Below are positions 7,364 to 15,762 of a stretch of 25,036 bases of DNA, piece after piece. The stretch is from TWA4 sp051879215. Its GTDB lineage: Bacteria; Bacillota; Clostridia; Lachnospirales; Lachnospiraceae. How positions within the stretch are numbered: position 1 is the first letter of the stretch; each line of letters begins with the position of its first letter. Made by a program: the position numbers and the translations under genes. The stretch lies in assembly GCA_051879215.1 (NCBI GenBank), contig JBJELP010000295.1, positions 1 through 25,036 of the forward strand. The letters run 5' to 3'. The notes beneath the pieces were generated by a model. That model ran no database searches and was not told the origin of the DNA. It saw only the letters and a program-made list of their open reading frames with translations.

Positions 7364-7492
7364 TCAGTCTTTCAGTAATTCCATCAGTACATCCGTTATA
7401 TCCCGGATTTTTTCTGTATCAACTTTTGTAGATTCGGGATCAATTTCTTCGCTGGGCACAAATTTCTTCAATTCTTCATCAAAATCAATCAT
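7364..7492 (-). CDS. Small acidic protein, 42 residues
   Basis: This short frame begins MIDFDEELKKFVPSEEID and ends LMELLKD. The ATG at 7492 has an AAAGGAG ribosome site five bases upstream, which overlaps the end of folC. The stop lies 16 bases before the TPR gene. The tight gaps on both sides and the good ribosome site support a real gene. It is Asp/Glu-rich, without membrane segments or cysteines. I know no function. It could work with the neighbouring zinc-ribbon TPR protein. Confidence 0.75.
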   Translation of the reverse strand: MIDFDEELKKFVPSEEIDPESTKVDTEKIRDITDVLMELLKD

Positions 7493-7501
7493 ATTTCTCC
7501 T

Positions 7502-8794
7502 TTACGCCTGCTTTTTCTCCAGAATTTCCATCACACTTCCCGCCAGATAAAGGGAACCTGCAATGAAAAGTATATCGTTATCCTTCTTTTCTGCAAGTGC
7601 TTTTTCAAATGCACGGTCAATTCCGGGACAGATGTCCACCGGGCCATCATAATACTTTTTCAGCTGTTCTGCCAGAATCTCACAGCCGAGCTGTCTGGAA
7701 TTTTCAATTTCCGTAATGGTGATCTGATCGAAATCAGCTTCCATGCCGATGTGGCGTGCCATCAGATCCACATCCTTTTCTTTTACTGCTGAGAATAACA
7801 GCATTTTACGGCCGCTGCAGGAAACTGCTCCCACTGCCTGTACAAACTTTCCGATACCGTCCTCATTATGGGCACCATCAATATAAACTCCGGGCATAAC
7901 CTGCTGCATACGTCCCGGCCACTTTGTCATCATAATTCCTCTCATGGCAACTTCTTTCTGGTCTTCTGTCTCCATATATCCGAGACTGTCAACCACAGAA
8001 ACAGCCAGAAGCGCATTTACGGCCTGATAATCCGCAAGAAAAGGAATGGTCAGCCGTCTGCCGGCCAGCGGTCCCTTCTTCACATCGATCACCAGATTGC
8101 CATTTTCCAGTCCTGCCCGCTCAAACCAGGATGCATCCACACCTGTCACATCATTTCCATAAAGAGCAGCTTCTTTGCAAATCACTTCAGATGCCTCCGG
8201 TCTGGATGCATCATAAACTACTTTTGCTCCGGGTTTTATAATCCCTGCCTTTGCCAGGGCAATTTCCGGAATGGTATGTCCCAGAACTTCCACATGATCA
8301 TGACTGATAGATGTAATAGCACAGCAAACAGGCGGAACAATGGCATTGGTTCCATCCATACGACCGCCGAGTCCCACCTCCAGCACCACATAATCCAGAT
8401 CCGCATGGGAAAAGATATCCATACCCATGGCAAACAAATATTCAAAATAATTCATATCTCCCAGCAAACTGCATTTTTCCTTTACCGTAAGATACGAACG
8501 CAGAAATTCTTCATCCGAAACCGGCTCATTATTCACCTTAATTCGCTCGTTCATCTTAATCAGATGGGGAGAAGTGAAGGTTCCCACTTTCATCCCGAGA
8601 GCTGACAGCATCCCGGTGACAAAAGCGCAGACAGAACCCTTGCCATTGGTACCTGCCACGTGAATGATTTTCATTCCCTGATCCGGTGCACCGATGGCAT
8701 CCAGAACGGCTCTTGTATGCTCCACCGAAGGAGCTTCCAGAAATTTGGGAATTGCATCGATGGCTTTTACTGCATCATCATATGTAAACATCAT
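7502..8794 (-). CDS. folC: Folylpolyglutamate synthase / dihydrofolate synthase
   Basis: FolC adds glutamate to folates, and in many bacteria also makes dihydrofolate from dihydropteroate, using ATP in the cytoplasm. The 430-residue product has the ATP-binding loop AGTNGKGS (residues 47-54), TSPHLIKMNERI, the Mur-ligase features LEVGLGGRMDGTN and SISHDHVEVLG, and the C-terminal YIDGAHNEDG. The ATG pair at 8794 is preceded by GAGGTAAAA. It follows yigZ by 77 bases and runs into the small gene and the TPR gene. Confidence 0.95.
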   Translation of the reverse strand: MMFTYDDAVKAIDAIPKFLEAPSVEHTRAVLDAIGAPDQGMKIIHVAGTNGKGSVCAFVTGMLSALGMKVGTFTSPHLIKMNERIKVNNEPVSDEEFLRSYLTVKEKCSLLGDMNYFEYLFAMGMDIFSHADLDYVVLEVGLGGRMDGTNAIVPPVCCAITSISHDHVEVLGHTIPEIALAKAGIIKPGAKVVYDASRPEASEVICKEAALYGNDVTGVDASWFERAGLENGNLVIDVKKGPLAGRRLTIPFLADYQAVNALLAVSVVDSLGYMETEDQKEVAMRGIMMTKWPGRMQQVMPGVYIDGAHNEDGIGKFVQAVGAVSCSGRKMLLFSAVKEKDVDLMARHIGMEADFDQITITEIENSRQLGCEILAEQLKKYYDGPVDICPGIDRAFEKALAEKKDNDILFIAGSLYLAGSVMEILEKKQA

Positions 8795-8871
8795 TTTTAC
8801 CTCTTTTCCTTCTTTTCGTAAACTGCATGACGGCTTCTGCGGTAATCTTTCTGATTAACGTAATGGAATTC

Positions 8872-9528
8872 TTAATGATCAAACAGGAGACACTCTCCGT
8901 CTGCTTCCGCATAATATACTTCTGCCTGTTCCGCAACATCTGCCTGTCCATTGGTAGCTTCCGCCACTTCAGTCAGGAAGCGGTCAGACAGGGATACCGG
9001 TACCAGCAGTACGGAACGAACGGTTTCTCCGTATTCTGTTTCCATGGTTTTCAGATGATTCTGTGCCGCAAGATACTGAATTTTTCCAATCCATGTATAA
9101 TCACAGGTAACCACCATCTGTTTTGCCAGTTTTCTGGTAATGACCATACTGCCTTCCAGACCGGCTTTTACCGCTCCGGAATATGCACGTACCAGACCGC
9201 CGGTTCCAAGCAGGGTTCCTCCAAAATATCTGGTTACAACTACCACCACATTGCAGAGTCCGGCTCCGGTCAGAATATCAAGCATCGGTCTTCCTGCGGT
9301 ACCGGATGGTTCTCCGTCATCGCTGCACCGCATCATGGGTTGTTCCGTGCCGATAATATAGGCGAAACAATTATGCCTTGCGCTCCAGTGTTTTTTTCGT
9401 ACCGATTCGATGAATGCCAGTGCCTCTTCCTCTGTTTCCACATGCTCCAGAACAGCAATAAAACGGGATTTTTTTTCAACGATTTCTTCTTCTCCGCCCA
9501 TATAGACGGTATTGTAGGATTCTATCAT
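8872..9528 (-). CDS. yigZ: YigZ/IMPACT family protein (UPF0029)
   Basis: The 218-residue product matches the YigZ family, relatives of eukaryotic IMPACT. Diagnostic parts are the N-terminal KKSRFIA, HNCFAYIIG, the signature RCSDDGEPSGTAGRPML (residues 67-83), VVVVTRYFGGTLLGTGGLVRAY, and a C-terminal DUF1949-like domain. The molecular role is not settled; links to translation have been proposed for the family. AGGAG lies six bases before the ATG at 9528. It is probably the first gene of the operon with folC. Confidence 0.93.
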   Translation of the reverse strand: MIESYNTVYMGGEEEIVEKKSRFIAVLEHVETEEEALAFIESVRKKHWSARHNCFAYIIGTEQPMMRCSDDGEPSGTAGRPMLDILTGAGLCNVVVVVTRYFGGTLLGTGGLVRAYSGAVKAGLEGSMVITRKLAKQMVVTCDYTWIGKIQYLAAQNHLKTMETEYGETVRSVLLVPVSLSDRFLTEVAEATNGQADVAEQAEVYYAEADGECLLFDH

Positions 9529-9549
9529 ATTATTCTCCTGTACAGGTCA

Positions 9550-9593
9550 ATGTACTCCCGGAATCTTTTGCATATGGATTTCAGAGAGTACAT
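9550..9593 (-). other. Hairpin in the yigZ leader
   Basis: ATGTACTC (9550-9557) and GAGTACAT (9586-9593) pair perfectly. GAATC and GGATT can extend the stem across a small internal loop. It lies between the predicted yigZ promoter and the ribosome site and has no T run, so it is not a simple terminator. It may shape the leader mRNA. Confidence 0.4.
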
Positions 9594-9609
9594 ATCATCA
9601 TTCAGCAAC

Positions 9610-9638
9610 AGTATAAATGAAAATGACCGGATTGAAAA
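9610..9638 (-). promoter_or_regulatory. Candidate sigma-A promoter for yigZ-folC operon
   Basis: TTTTCA (9638-9633), a 17-base spacer and TATACT (9615-9610) on the minus strand. The -35 matches at four of six positions and the -10 at five. The predicted leader is about 75 bases and contains the hairpin at 9550-9593. Confidence 0.45.
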
Positions 9639-9866
9639 GTTATTTTCATCGCAATATATCCTTCAATATGACATGGATTCAGAACCACACAGTGTTTTCA
9701 AAGCCGGCTCAGAACAGTAACGGCCTTTAACCCTTGTATCATATCATAAATCAATCCGGTTTGCACCTGTACATCCTTTGAAAATCTTAAGGTTTCCTGC
9801 AGATTTCATTAATTTTCAGGAAAAAGGTACCTGTCTGCGATAAGTAAAACTTAATACTTCCAAATA

Positions 9867-9895
9867 TTTATTTTATGGGAAAACTTTGATATAAT
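9867..9895 (+). promoter_or_regulatory. Extended -10 promoter for the PBP gene
   Basis: TGATATAAT (9887-9895) is an extended -10 with a perfect TATAAT. The -35 at 9867-9872 (TTTATT) is weak. The leader would be about 115 bases. In the 487-base gap between yigZ and the PBP gene I see this promoter, the yigZ promoter and hairpin, and no gene. A short CAGG/CCTG hairpin occurs near 9930. Confidence 0.6.
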
Positions 9896-10015
9896 AGACT
9901 TCATGACATGCAAAGTTCAAGTCAGATACAGGTAAAACCTGGAACATTGAATCATAATGAACCGGATATTTATTATTCAGTGTACCAGGTGTATTAATAA
10001 GAAAGGATATTGTGT

Positions 10016-12769
10016 ATGAATTTAGGAAAAAAAGGAACACAGGAGGAACTCGATAAGAAGAACTCCAATCGTGAAAAGAAAAAATCACGAAAAGTGTTTA
10101 CCGGTATTTTTACATTCTTTACAGTCATGCTTCTGATTGCATGTATCGGTATCGCCGTTCTGGCAGGTATGGTAAAGGGAATCATTGACGATGCACCCAA
10201 AATTTCCAATTCTGATATTATTCCCAAAGAACAGATGTCCAAAATCTATGATTCCGAGGGAAATCTGCTGGAGACTCTGGTACAGGCAGGTTCCAACCGA
10301 ACCAATGTCAAGGATTACAATACCATTCCCATTAACCTGATCAATGCATTTGTGGCCATCGAAGATTCCCGTTTCTGGGAGCACAACGGTATCGATCTGA
10401 AGGGAATTGCCCGGTCGGCCTACGTGGTCATCTCTTCCGGTTTCAAAAGATCGGAAGGCGGCAGTACCATAACCCAGCAGCTGATTAAAAACAGTATATT
10501 TACCAACTGGCTGGAAGAGGATTCCTGGGGCGATAAGATTGAACGGAAAATACAGGAACAGTATCTGGCCATACAGCTGGAAAAAGAAGTGTCCAAAGAA
10601 GATATTCTTCTCAGCTATCTGAATACCATCAATCTGGGAAATAACTCCCTTGGTATTGCACAGGCTTCCAAACGATATTTCGGCAAAGAATACACAGAAC
10701 TGACGTTAAGTGAATGTGCCGTTCTGGCCGGAATCACCAACAATCCGTCCAAATACAACCCTATCCGTCATCCGGACAATAACCGGGATCGTATGGAGAA
10801 GGTATTGAAGGATATGGAAGAACAGGGATATATCTCTGCGGAGCAGCGTCAGGAAGCACTGGATGATAATGTTTATGAACGAATTGCAACCACCAATGAA
10901 TCCTATACCGTAGCTGTGGATACACCCAACAGTTACTTTGTTGATTCCGTTATCAAACAGGTTTCCGAAGATCTGCAGAAAGATCGCGGGTATACCCAGC
11001 AGCAGGCAACCAATTTGCTTTACAGCGGCGGTCTTCAGATTTATACCACTCTGGATCCCACCATTCAGAATATCATCGATGAAGAAGTGAATGATGTTTC
11101 TCACTATTCGGATGCAAGAACGAAGTATTCCTGTACCTTCAAAATCAAAGTAACCCACAGTGACGGTTCCTCTGATGTATACAGCGAAGCACAGCTGAAA
11201 CAGTACTTCCGCAGCAAAGATCCTGATTTCAAATTCATTGCAAAAACGGAAGAAGATCTGAACAAATACATTGATGAGTACGCTGCCACAGTCTGCGATC
11301 AGGACAAGGGAGATACCTGGGAGCTGACCACCATTGATTATACCCTGCAGCCTCAGGTTTCTTTCGTACTGATGGATCAGCATACCGGGCATGTTCTCGG
11401 TATTGCCGGCGGCCGCGGCAAAAAAACAACCAATCTTTCTCTGAACCGTGCAACGTCAAGTACCCGTTCACCGGGCTCTCTGTTCAAGGTTCTGGCAGCC
11501 TTTACACCGGCACTTGATTCCTGCGGCGATACATTGGGCACAGTTTATTACGACGGTCCCTACTCCATTGGCGAAAAAAATTTCAGCAATTACTGGTCAC
11601 GGGGTTATATGGGCTATTCCACCATCCGTCAGGCCATCATGTACTCCATGAATATTGTCACACTGAAATGTATGAACGAAACCGTTACACCGGCACTTGC
11701 ATTTGAATATCTGGAAAAGTTCGGTTTTACCACTCTGGTTGAATCCTATACCAGCGACAGCGGAAAGACATACAGTGATATCAATCCTTCCCTTTGTCTG
11801 GGCGGTCTGACCAACGGTGTTACCAATCTGGAAACAACTGCAGCTTACGCTGCCATTGCCAATGGCGGTGTTTATAATGAACCGATCTTCTACACAAAAA
11901 TTCTGGACAGTGACGGTAATGTAATCATTGACAATGAACCGGAATCCCATACTGTCATGAAAGAAACCACTGCATACCTGCTTACCAATGCCATGCAGGA
12001 TACCATGGATGGTCCCGCCTACAAAAATTCAGGCAATGTGTCCAAACTCTATGCAACCGGTCGTCCTGCCAATTTCAGCGGCATGTCACTGGCAGGTAAA
12101 ACAGGTACCACAACCGGTACATGCGATATCTGGTTTGCAGGATTCTCCCCGTATTATACAGCTGTTGTATGGTCCGGTTTTGATGAAATGCAGGAAATTC
12201 CCGATTCCAACAATGTGAAATACCATAAGGAGATATGGAAAGCCATCATGCAGCGGGTTCACAATGGTCTTCCTGATACCGGATTCAAAGCACCTGCAGG
12301 AATCGTATCCAAAACCATATGTTCCAAATCCGGCAAACTGGCAATTAAAGGAGTATGTGACTGTGATCCCAGAGGAAATATGACCTATACCGAATATTAT
12401 ACCGAAGATACAGTACCCACAGAGGTCTGCGATAAACATGTCGGTATCAGTGTCTGTGCGGAATCCGGACTTCGCGCCGGAACAAACTGTACGAACATTG
12501 AAACAAAAGTTTTCATGTCCCTGGACGCAGATGCAAGTGGAGAATCCGATGACAAAGCCTTTGCCATGGGCAGCCTCGGAACATGTACCGCGGATCATGT
12601 GGCAGAATCCATTGCCGCATCGCAAAGTGATTCTGAAAGTGCTGCACAGAATCCGTCCTCTGATTCTTCAAATTCAGAAAATCAGAATACGCCGCCCGGT
12701 ATCGGTGTTCCCAATGGAAACGGATCCGGTGAACACCAGCAGGACAGCAGCCACAACGAAAATCACTGA
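10016..12769 (+). CDS. Class A penicillin-binding protein (PBP1A type)
   Basis: This bifunctional peptidoglycan synthase polymerises lipid II and cross-links the strands outside the membrane. The 917-residue product has a basic cytoplasmic tail, one membrane helix (about residues 28-54), and a GT51 glycosyltransferase domain with AIEDSRFWEH (catalytic Glu116) and GGSTITQQLIKN. The transpeptidase domain has SLFK (Ser488), SMN and KTGT (Lys695). After about residue 750 there are cysteines and a low-complexity Ser/Asn/Gly tail ending HNENH, probably extracellular. The ATG at 10016 has AAAGGA at suitable spacing. A TTG at 10010 is open but too close to that site. The gene stands alone, convergent with trpS. 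Confidence 0.95.
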   Translation: MNLGKKGTQEELDKKNSNREKKKSRKVFTGIFTFFTVMLLIACIGIAVLAGMVKGIIDDAPKISNSDIIPKEQMSKIYDSEGNLLETLVQAGSNRTNVKDYNTIPINLINAFVAIEDSRFWEHNGIDLKGIARSAYVVISSGFKRSEGGSTITQQLIKNSIFTNWLEEDSWGDKIERKIQEQYLAIQLEKEVSKEDILLSYLNTINLGNNSLGIAQASKRYFGKEYTELTLSECAVLAGITNNPSKYNPIRHPDNNRDRMEKVLKDMEEQGYISAEQRQEALDDNVYERIATTNESYTVAVDTPNSYFVDSVIKQVSEDLQKDRGYTQQQATNLLYSGGLQIYTTLDPTIQNIIDEEVNDVSHYSDARTKYSCTFKIKVTHSDGSSDVYSEAQLKQYFRSKDPDFKFIAKTEEDLNKYIDEYAATVCDQDKGDTWELTTIDYTLQPQVSFVLMDQHTGHVLGIAGGRGKKTTNLSLNRATSSTRSPGSLFKVLAAFTPALDSCGDTLGTVYYDGPYSIGEKNFSNYWSRGYMGYSTIRQAIMYSMNIVTLKCMNETVTPALAFEYLEKFGFTTLVESYTSDSGKTYSDINPSLCLGGLTNGVTNLETTAAYAAIANGGVYNEPIFYTKILDSDGNVIIDNEPESHTVMKETTAYLLTNAMQDTMDGPAYKNSGNVSKLYATGRPANFSGMSLAGKTGTTTGTCDIWFAGFSPYYTAVVWSGFDEMQEIPDSNNVKYHKEIWKAIMQRVHNGLPDTGFKAPAGIVSKTICSKSGKLAIKGVCDCDPRGNMTYTEYYTEDTVPTEVCDKHVGISVCAESGLRAGTNCTNIETKVFMSLDADASGESDDKAFAMGSLGTCTADHVAESIAASQSDSESAAQNPSSDSSNSENQNTPPGIGVPNGNGSGEHQQDSSHNENH

Positions 12770-12796
12770 TAAACATCCAGACTGTTTTTAACCAGA

Positions 12797-12841
12797 AAAA
12801 AGGAATTGCCGCACTAAATTTAGTGCGGCAATTCCTTTTTT
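12797..12841. terminator. Bidirectional terminator between PBP gene and trpS
   Basis: A perfect inverted repeat of AAAAAGGAATTGCCGCACTA and its complement, around AATT, is flanked by A and T runs. It can terminate both the plus-strand PBP gene and the minus-strand trpS gene. Confidence 0.93.
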
Positions 12842-12877
12842 CGTAAAATAATCGATTTGCTGCAAACGCAGGATTTC

Positions 12878-13882
12878 TTATCTGATTTTATCGGGATAAC
12901 CGATTTTGCGTTTTACCTTGCTCAGCGTCTTATTGGAGACATACGTTGCCTTTTCCGCATTGGCTTTAATAACACCGTCAATGTAGGACTTTTCCTTTGC
13001 CAGCTGTGCATGACGCTCCTGAAGAGGTTTCAGTACAGATACCACAGCTTCACCCACTGCCATCTTCAGTTCTCCGTATCCTCTTCCGTCAAATTCCTTC
13101 ACAATTTCATCCGGGGTCGTATTGGTACATGCAGAGTAGATATCAATCAGATTTCTGATACCGGGCTGTTCTTCACGATACAGAACGATACCTTCCGAAT
13201 CGGTTACCGCTCTCTTGCACTTTCTCATAATCGTGTCCGGATCATCCATCAGATAGATGCTGGCATTCGGGTTTTCATCTGACTTGGACATCTTCTTTGA
13301 CGGATCCTGGAGACTCATGATCTTTGCTCCGACCTTACCGATATAAGCTTCCGGTACGGTAAATACATCACCATAAATATTATTGAAACGCTCTGCCAGA
13401 TCTCTGGTCAGCTCCAGATGCTGCATCTGGTCAATACCTACAGGAACAACATCTGCCTGATATAAAAGAATGTCTGCTGCCATCAGTACGGGATAGGTGA
13501 ACAGACCAGCATTGATGTTGTCTGCGTGTTTTGCGGATTTATCTTTAAACTGTGTCATACGGTTCAGCTCACCCATATAGGTGAAGCAGTTCAGAATCCA
13601 TGCCAGTTCTGCATGTCCCGGCACATGTGACTGATAATACAGGCAGTTCTTTTCCGGATCAATACCTGCTGCAATATAGATCATCAGCAGTTCTCTGGAT
13701 CTCTTGCGAAGAGTAGCGGGATCCTGACGTACTGTAATAGAATGCATGTCAACAACAGAATAGAAACATTCATATTCATCACAGAGAGTTACCCAATTTT
13801 TCAGTGCTCCCAGATAATTTCCAAGGGTCAGATTACCGGTTGCCTGCATACCACTGAATAACACTTTCTTATCATTAATCAT
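12878..13882 (-). CDS. trpS: Tryptophanyl-tRNA synthetase
   Basis: TrpS charges tRNA-Trp with tryptophan. The 334-residue product is the usual size for a bacterial class I TrpS. It has the HIGH-like motif GNLTLGNYLGA (residues 16-26), the VDMHS segment, and KMSKS at residues 197-201. AAAGGA lies eight bases before the ATG at 13882. Unlike thrS in this window, I see no T-box motif upstream. Confidence 0.97.
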   Translation of the reverse strand: MINDKKVLFSGMQATGNLTLGNYLGALKNWVTLCDEYECFYSVVDMHSITVRQDPATLRKRSRELLMIYIAAGIDPEKNCLYYQSHVPGHAELAWILNCFTYMGELNRMTQFKDKSAKHADNINAGLFTYPVLMAADILLYQADVVPVGIDQMQHLELTRDLAERFNNIYGDVFTVPEAYIGKVGAKIMSLQDPSKKMSKSDENPNASIYLMDDPDTIMRKCKRAVTDSEGIVLYREEQPGIRNLIDIYSACTNTTPDEIVKEFDGRGYGELKMAVGEAVVSVLKPLQERHAQLAKEKSYIDGVIKANAEKATYVSNKTLSKVKRKIGYPDKIR

Positions 13883-13937
13883 ATCCTATGTCCTTTCAGG
13901 CCGCAAAAAGCCTATGTTACTATATATTTTTCATTAG

Positions 13938-13964
13938 ATTATCACAGGGTTTTTCAAAAGTCAA
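13938..13964 (-). promoter_or_regulatory. Candidate sigma-A promoter for trpS
   Basis: TTGACT (13964-13959) and GATAAT (13943-13938) are separated by 15 bases. The -10 is preceded by TGT, an extended -10. The spacing is short but both boxes match well. The leader is about 50 bases. Confidence 0.5.
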
Positions 13965-14011
13965 CTCAGGGTTTCAACCCCTTCGCTTTCTCACATTCCC
14001 AGATCCGGTCA

Positions 14012-14040
14012 TTGCCGATTTTCCTGTTTTCATTTATACT
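14012..14040 (+). promoter_or_regulatory. Sigma-A promoter for luxS
   Basis: TTGCCG (14012-14017), a 17-base spacer and TATACT (14035-14040). Transcription from about 14047 gives a leader of about 86 bases that includes the hairpin at 14079-14110. Confidence 0.6.
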
Positions 14041-14078
14041 GAGTACAGCGAATCATACAATGCGGAGGAATCCGTTTG

Positions 14079-14110
14079 TATCATGGGTCAGATCCCTTTG
14101 ACCCCAATAC
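14079..14110. repeat. Hairpin in luxS leader, related to the 15573 repeat
   Basis: GGGTCA (14085-14090) and TGACCC (14099-14104) pair around an eight-base loop, and outer GTAT/ATAC can extend the stem. The segment resembles the reverse complement of the left end of the repeat at 15573 (shared GTATCA, GGGTCA and TTTGACCCCAA). It would be transcribed just ahead of the luxS ribosome site. Confidence 0.55.
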
Positions 14111-14132
14111 GAGAAAATGGAGGAAAATCAAC

Positions 14133-14609
14133 ATGCAAAAAATAGCAAGTTTTACTGTCAATCATCTGGATCTTCTGCCGGGCATCTACGTATCCCGTAA
14201 AGATAACGTCGGCAATTCTGTTGTCACCACATTTGATCTGCGAATGACCATGCCCAACCGTGAGCCGGTTATGAATACAGCAGAGCTTCATACCATCGAA
14301 CATCTGGGAGCCACCTATCTGCGCAATCATCCTACATGGGCTGACCGTATTATTTATTTCGGACCCATGGGATGCCGTACCGGCAATTATCTGCTGTTAA
14401 ACGGTGATCTGGATTCCAGAGATATCGTGGAACTGGTTACTGGTATGTTTGAATTTATCCGTGATTTTGAAGGAGAAATTCCCGGTGCCGCTGCAAGGGA
14501 CTGCGGAAATTATCTGGATCAGAATCTGGATATGGCCAAATGGCTGGCTGAAAAATATCTGAAAACCCTGTACAACATCAAAGAGGAAAATCTGGTTTAT
14601 CCGGAATAG
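14133..14609 (+). CDS. luxS: S-ribosylhomocysteine lyase LuxS
   Basis: LuxS cleaves S-ribosylhomocysteine to homocysteine and the precursor of autoinducer-2, in the activated methyl cycle. The 158-residue product has the metal-binding HTIEH (His53, Glu56, His57), Cys124 in ARDCGNY, and the GCRTG segment. The ATG at 14133 has GGAGG about 10 bases upstream; the open frame back to 14076 has no such site and includes the leader hairpin. No pfs or other methyl-cycle gene is adjacent. Confidence 0.96.
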   Translation: MQKIASFTVNHLDLLPGIYVSRKDNVGNSVVTTFDLRMTMPNREPVMNTAELHTIEHLGATYLRNHPTWADRIIYFGPMGCRTGNYLLLNGDLDSRDIVELVTGMFEFIRDFEGEIPGAAARDCGNYLDQNLDMAKWLAEKYLKTLYNIKEENLVYPE

Positions 14610-14643
14610 GCTATCCGGCTGGCTAAATAAGCTATCCGGCTGG
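14610..14643. repeat. Direct repeat of 13 bp between luxS and TraX gene
   Basis: GCTATCCGGCTGG occurs at 14610-14622 and 14631-14643, 21 bases apart, directly after the luxS stop and followed by TTAAAAAAA. The 45-base gap between the two convergent genes has no clear hairpin terminator. Confidence 0.6.
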
Positions 14644-14655
14644 TTAAAAAAATCA

Positions 14656-15504
14656 TCAGACCGAAAGGAAAACCGATAACAGCCCCGCAAGCAGAAGATG
14701 CAGGGGGTAGATGGCATAGAACAGAAGGGAAGGGATTCGTCCGTTTCCCTTCTGTCCATTATAAAATCCAATCAGAATCAGGGCCAGTGCTCCAAAACCT
14801 TCAATAGTAAAACCTTTGATCCATCCGTATCCGATGATAACCAATGCAGCAGGAAACGCTGTTGTCACATAATAATTCCACCGTCTCTGATATATCCTGA
14901 CATTTTCCGATTGTCCGGTATTTCCCTGTTCATTCAGCTGCTGATTTTTCAGATTCATACGATTCCGGCCGATATACAGAACCAGAATCAGCACAACACC
15001 AAAGGCATTGTAATCCGTATGAAAAAACCAGGCTGCAAGCAGAATCAGGATAATCATTCCCTTTGCGGCTGCACTGTACAGCACTTTCCGATTCATAGGA
15101 AGTTCCGTCCACTTTTCATCTCCCCGGATTCCCCAACCTGCTGCCACATCATAACATGCCAGTGCCAAAAGTCCCAGAAACAGCGTGAAAAACACATTCT
15201 GATACCCCATAAATACAATTCGTCCAAAAAAGGCATAATCAAATGGGATCTCAGAAATCAGGGCAAACAGAAATAATCTGCCTGCATACCGTCTGACACT
15301 GCGGGTATGACAATATCCTTCCACAATCAGAAAACAGAAAATTGGAAAGGAAATACGGCCAAGAATCCGTCCCGGAAGATACCAGATCGTTCCGGCAAAA
15401 AAAATCAGGGCAGCGTGATCTATGAACATCAGAAGCAGTGCTATGATTTTTAATGTCATTCCGGATATCCCGTTTCTCCCTCTCCCTTTCATTTCAGACC
15501 TCAT
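14656..15504 (-). CDS. TraX-family integral membrane protein
   Basis: The 282-residue protein matches the TraX family (F-pilin acetylase relatives), which is common as a chromosomal gene in Firmicutes with no known pilus role. It has about eight hydrophobic helices, the family start LKIIALLLMFIDHAALIF, GRISFPIFCFLIVEGY and FALISEIPFDYAF. Near residue 190 a polar Asn/Gln-rich loop interrupts the helices. It may be a membrane acyltransferase; the substrate is unknown. The ATG at 15504 (MRSEMKG) has GGAGG eight bases upstream. A start five codons earlier at 15519 is possible but lacks such a site. The only neighbour on the same strand is xth, across a repeat. Confidence 0.85.
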   Translation of the reverse strand: MRSEMKGRGRNGISGMTLKIIALLLMFIDHAALIFFAGTIWYLPGRILGRISFPIFCFLIVEGYCHTRSVRRYAGRLFLFALISEIPFDYAFFGRIVFMGYQNVFFTLFLGLLALACYDVAAGWGIRGDEKWTELPMNRKVLYSAAAKGMIILILLAAWFFHTDYNAFGVVLILVLYIGRNRMNLKNQQLNEQGNTGQSENVRIYQRRWNYYVTTAFPAALVIIGYGWIKGFTIEGFGALALILIGFYNGQKGNGRIPSLLFYAIYPLHLLLAGLLSVFLSV

Positions 15505-15572
15505 ATTCTCATCCTCCATCTGTCACATGATCCAACATGGACTTTTCCTGTTCAGAAACATATTATGATGTT

Positions 15573-15762
15573 GGGGTCAAAAGACTTTGACCCCTTGATA
15601 CCTACGGATTTTTCCGCGTAATACGCTCTCAAAATCCTAAAAACATTCGAAATCCGCTCATTTTTCCAGGAAAAATGGCTACTTTCTCATGTTTTGCGGG
15701 TCCCAAAGTCATGCTTTTTCATGCGAGCATGAACAGCATGACCTTTTGACCCTGGTATCATA
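15573..15762. repeat. Hairpin-chain intergenic repeat, copy A
   Basis: The element lies between xth and the TraX gene. It is a chain of stems: GGGGTCAAA/TTTGACCCC (15573-15594), GCGTA/TACGC, CATTTTTC/GAAAAATG (15659-15677), ACTTT/AAAGT enclosing GTTTTGCGGGTCCC, and GTCATGCT/AGCATGAC with TTCATGC/GCATGAA nested inside (15708-15742). It ends TTTTGACCCTGGTATCATA. The right half aligns with 23783-23862, and the left end with the luxS leader. No coding frame is supported. It ends exactly at the xth stop codon. Confidence 0.8.

Noticed and set aside
8827..9720. Plus-strand frame of 297 codons opposite yigZ and its leader
   Set aside because: Rich in Phe, Cys and His without any domain; yigZ on the other strand has clear family motifs.
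9715..9760. Possible further end of the hairpin-chain repeat (ACCCTTGTATCATAT)
   Set aside because: Only a short match to the right end of copy A, with no flanking stem to support it.
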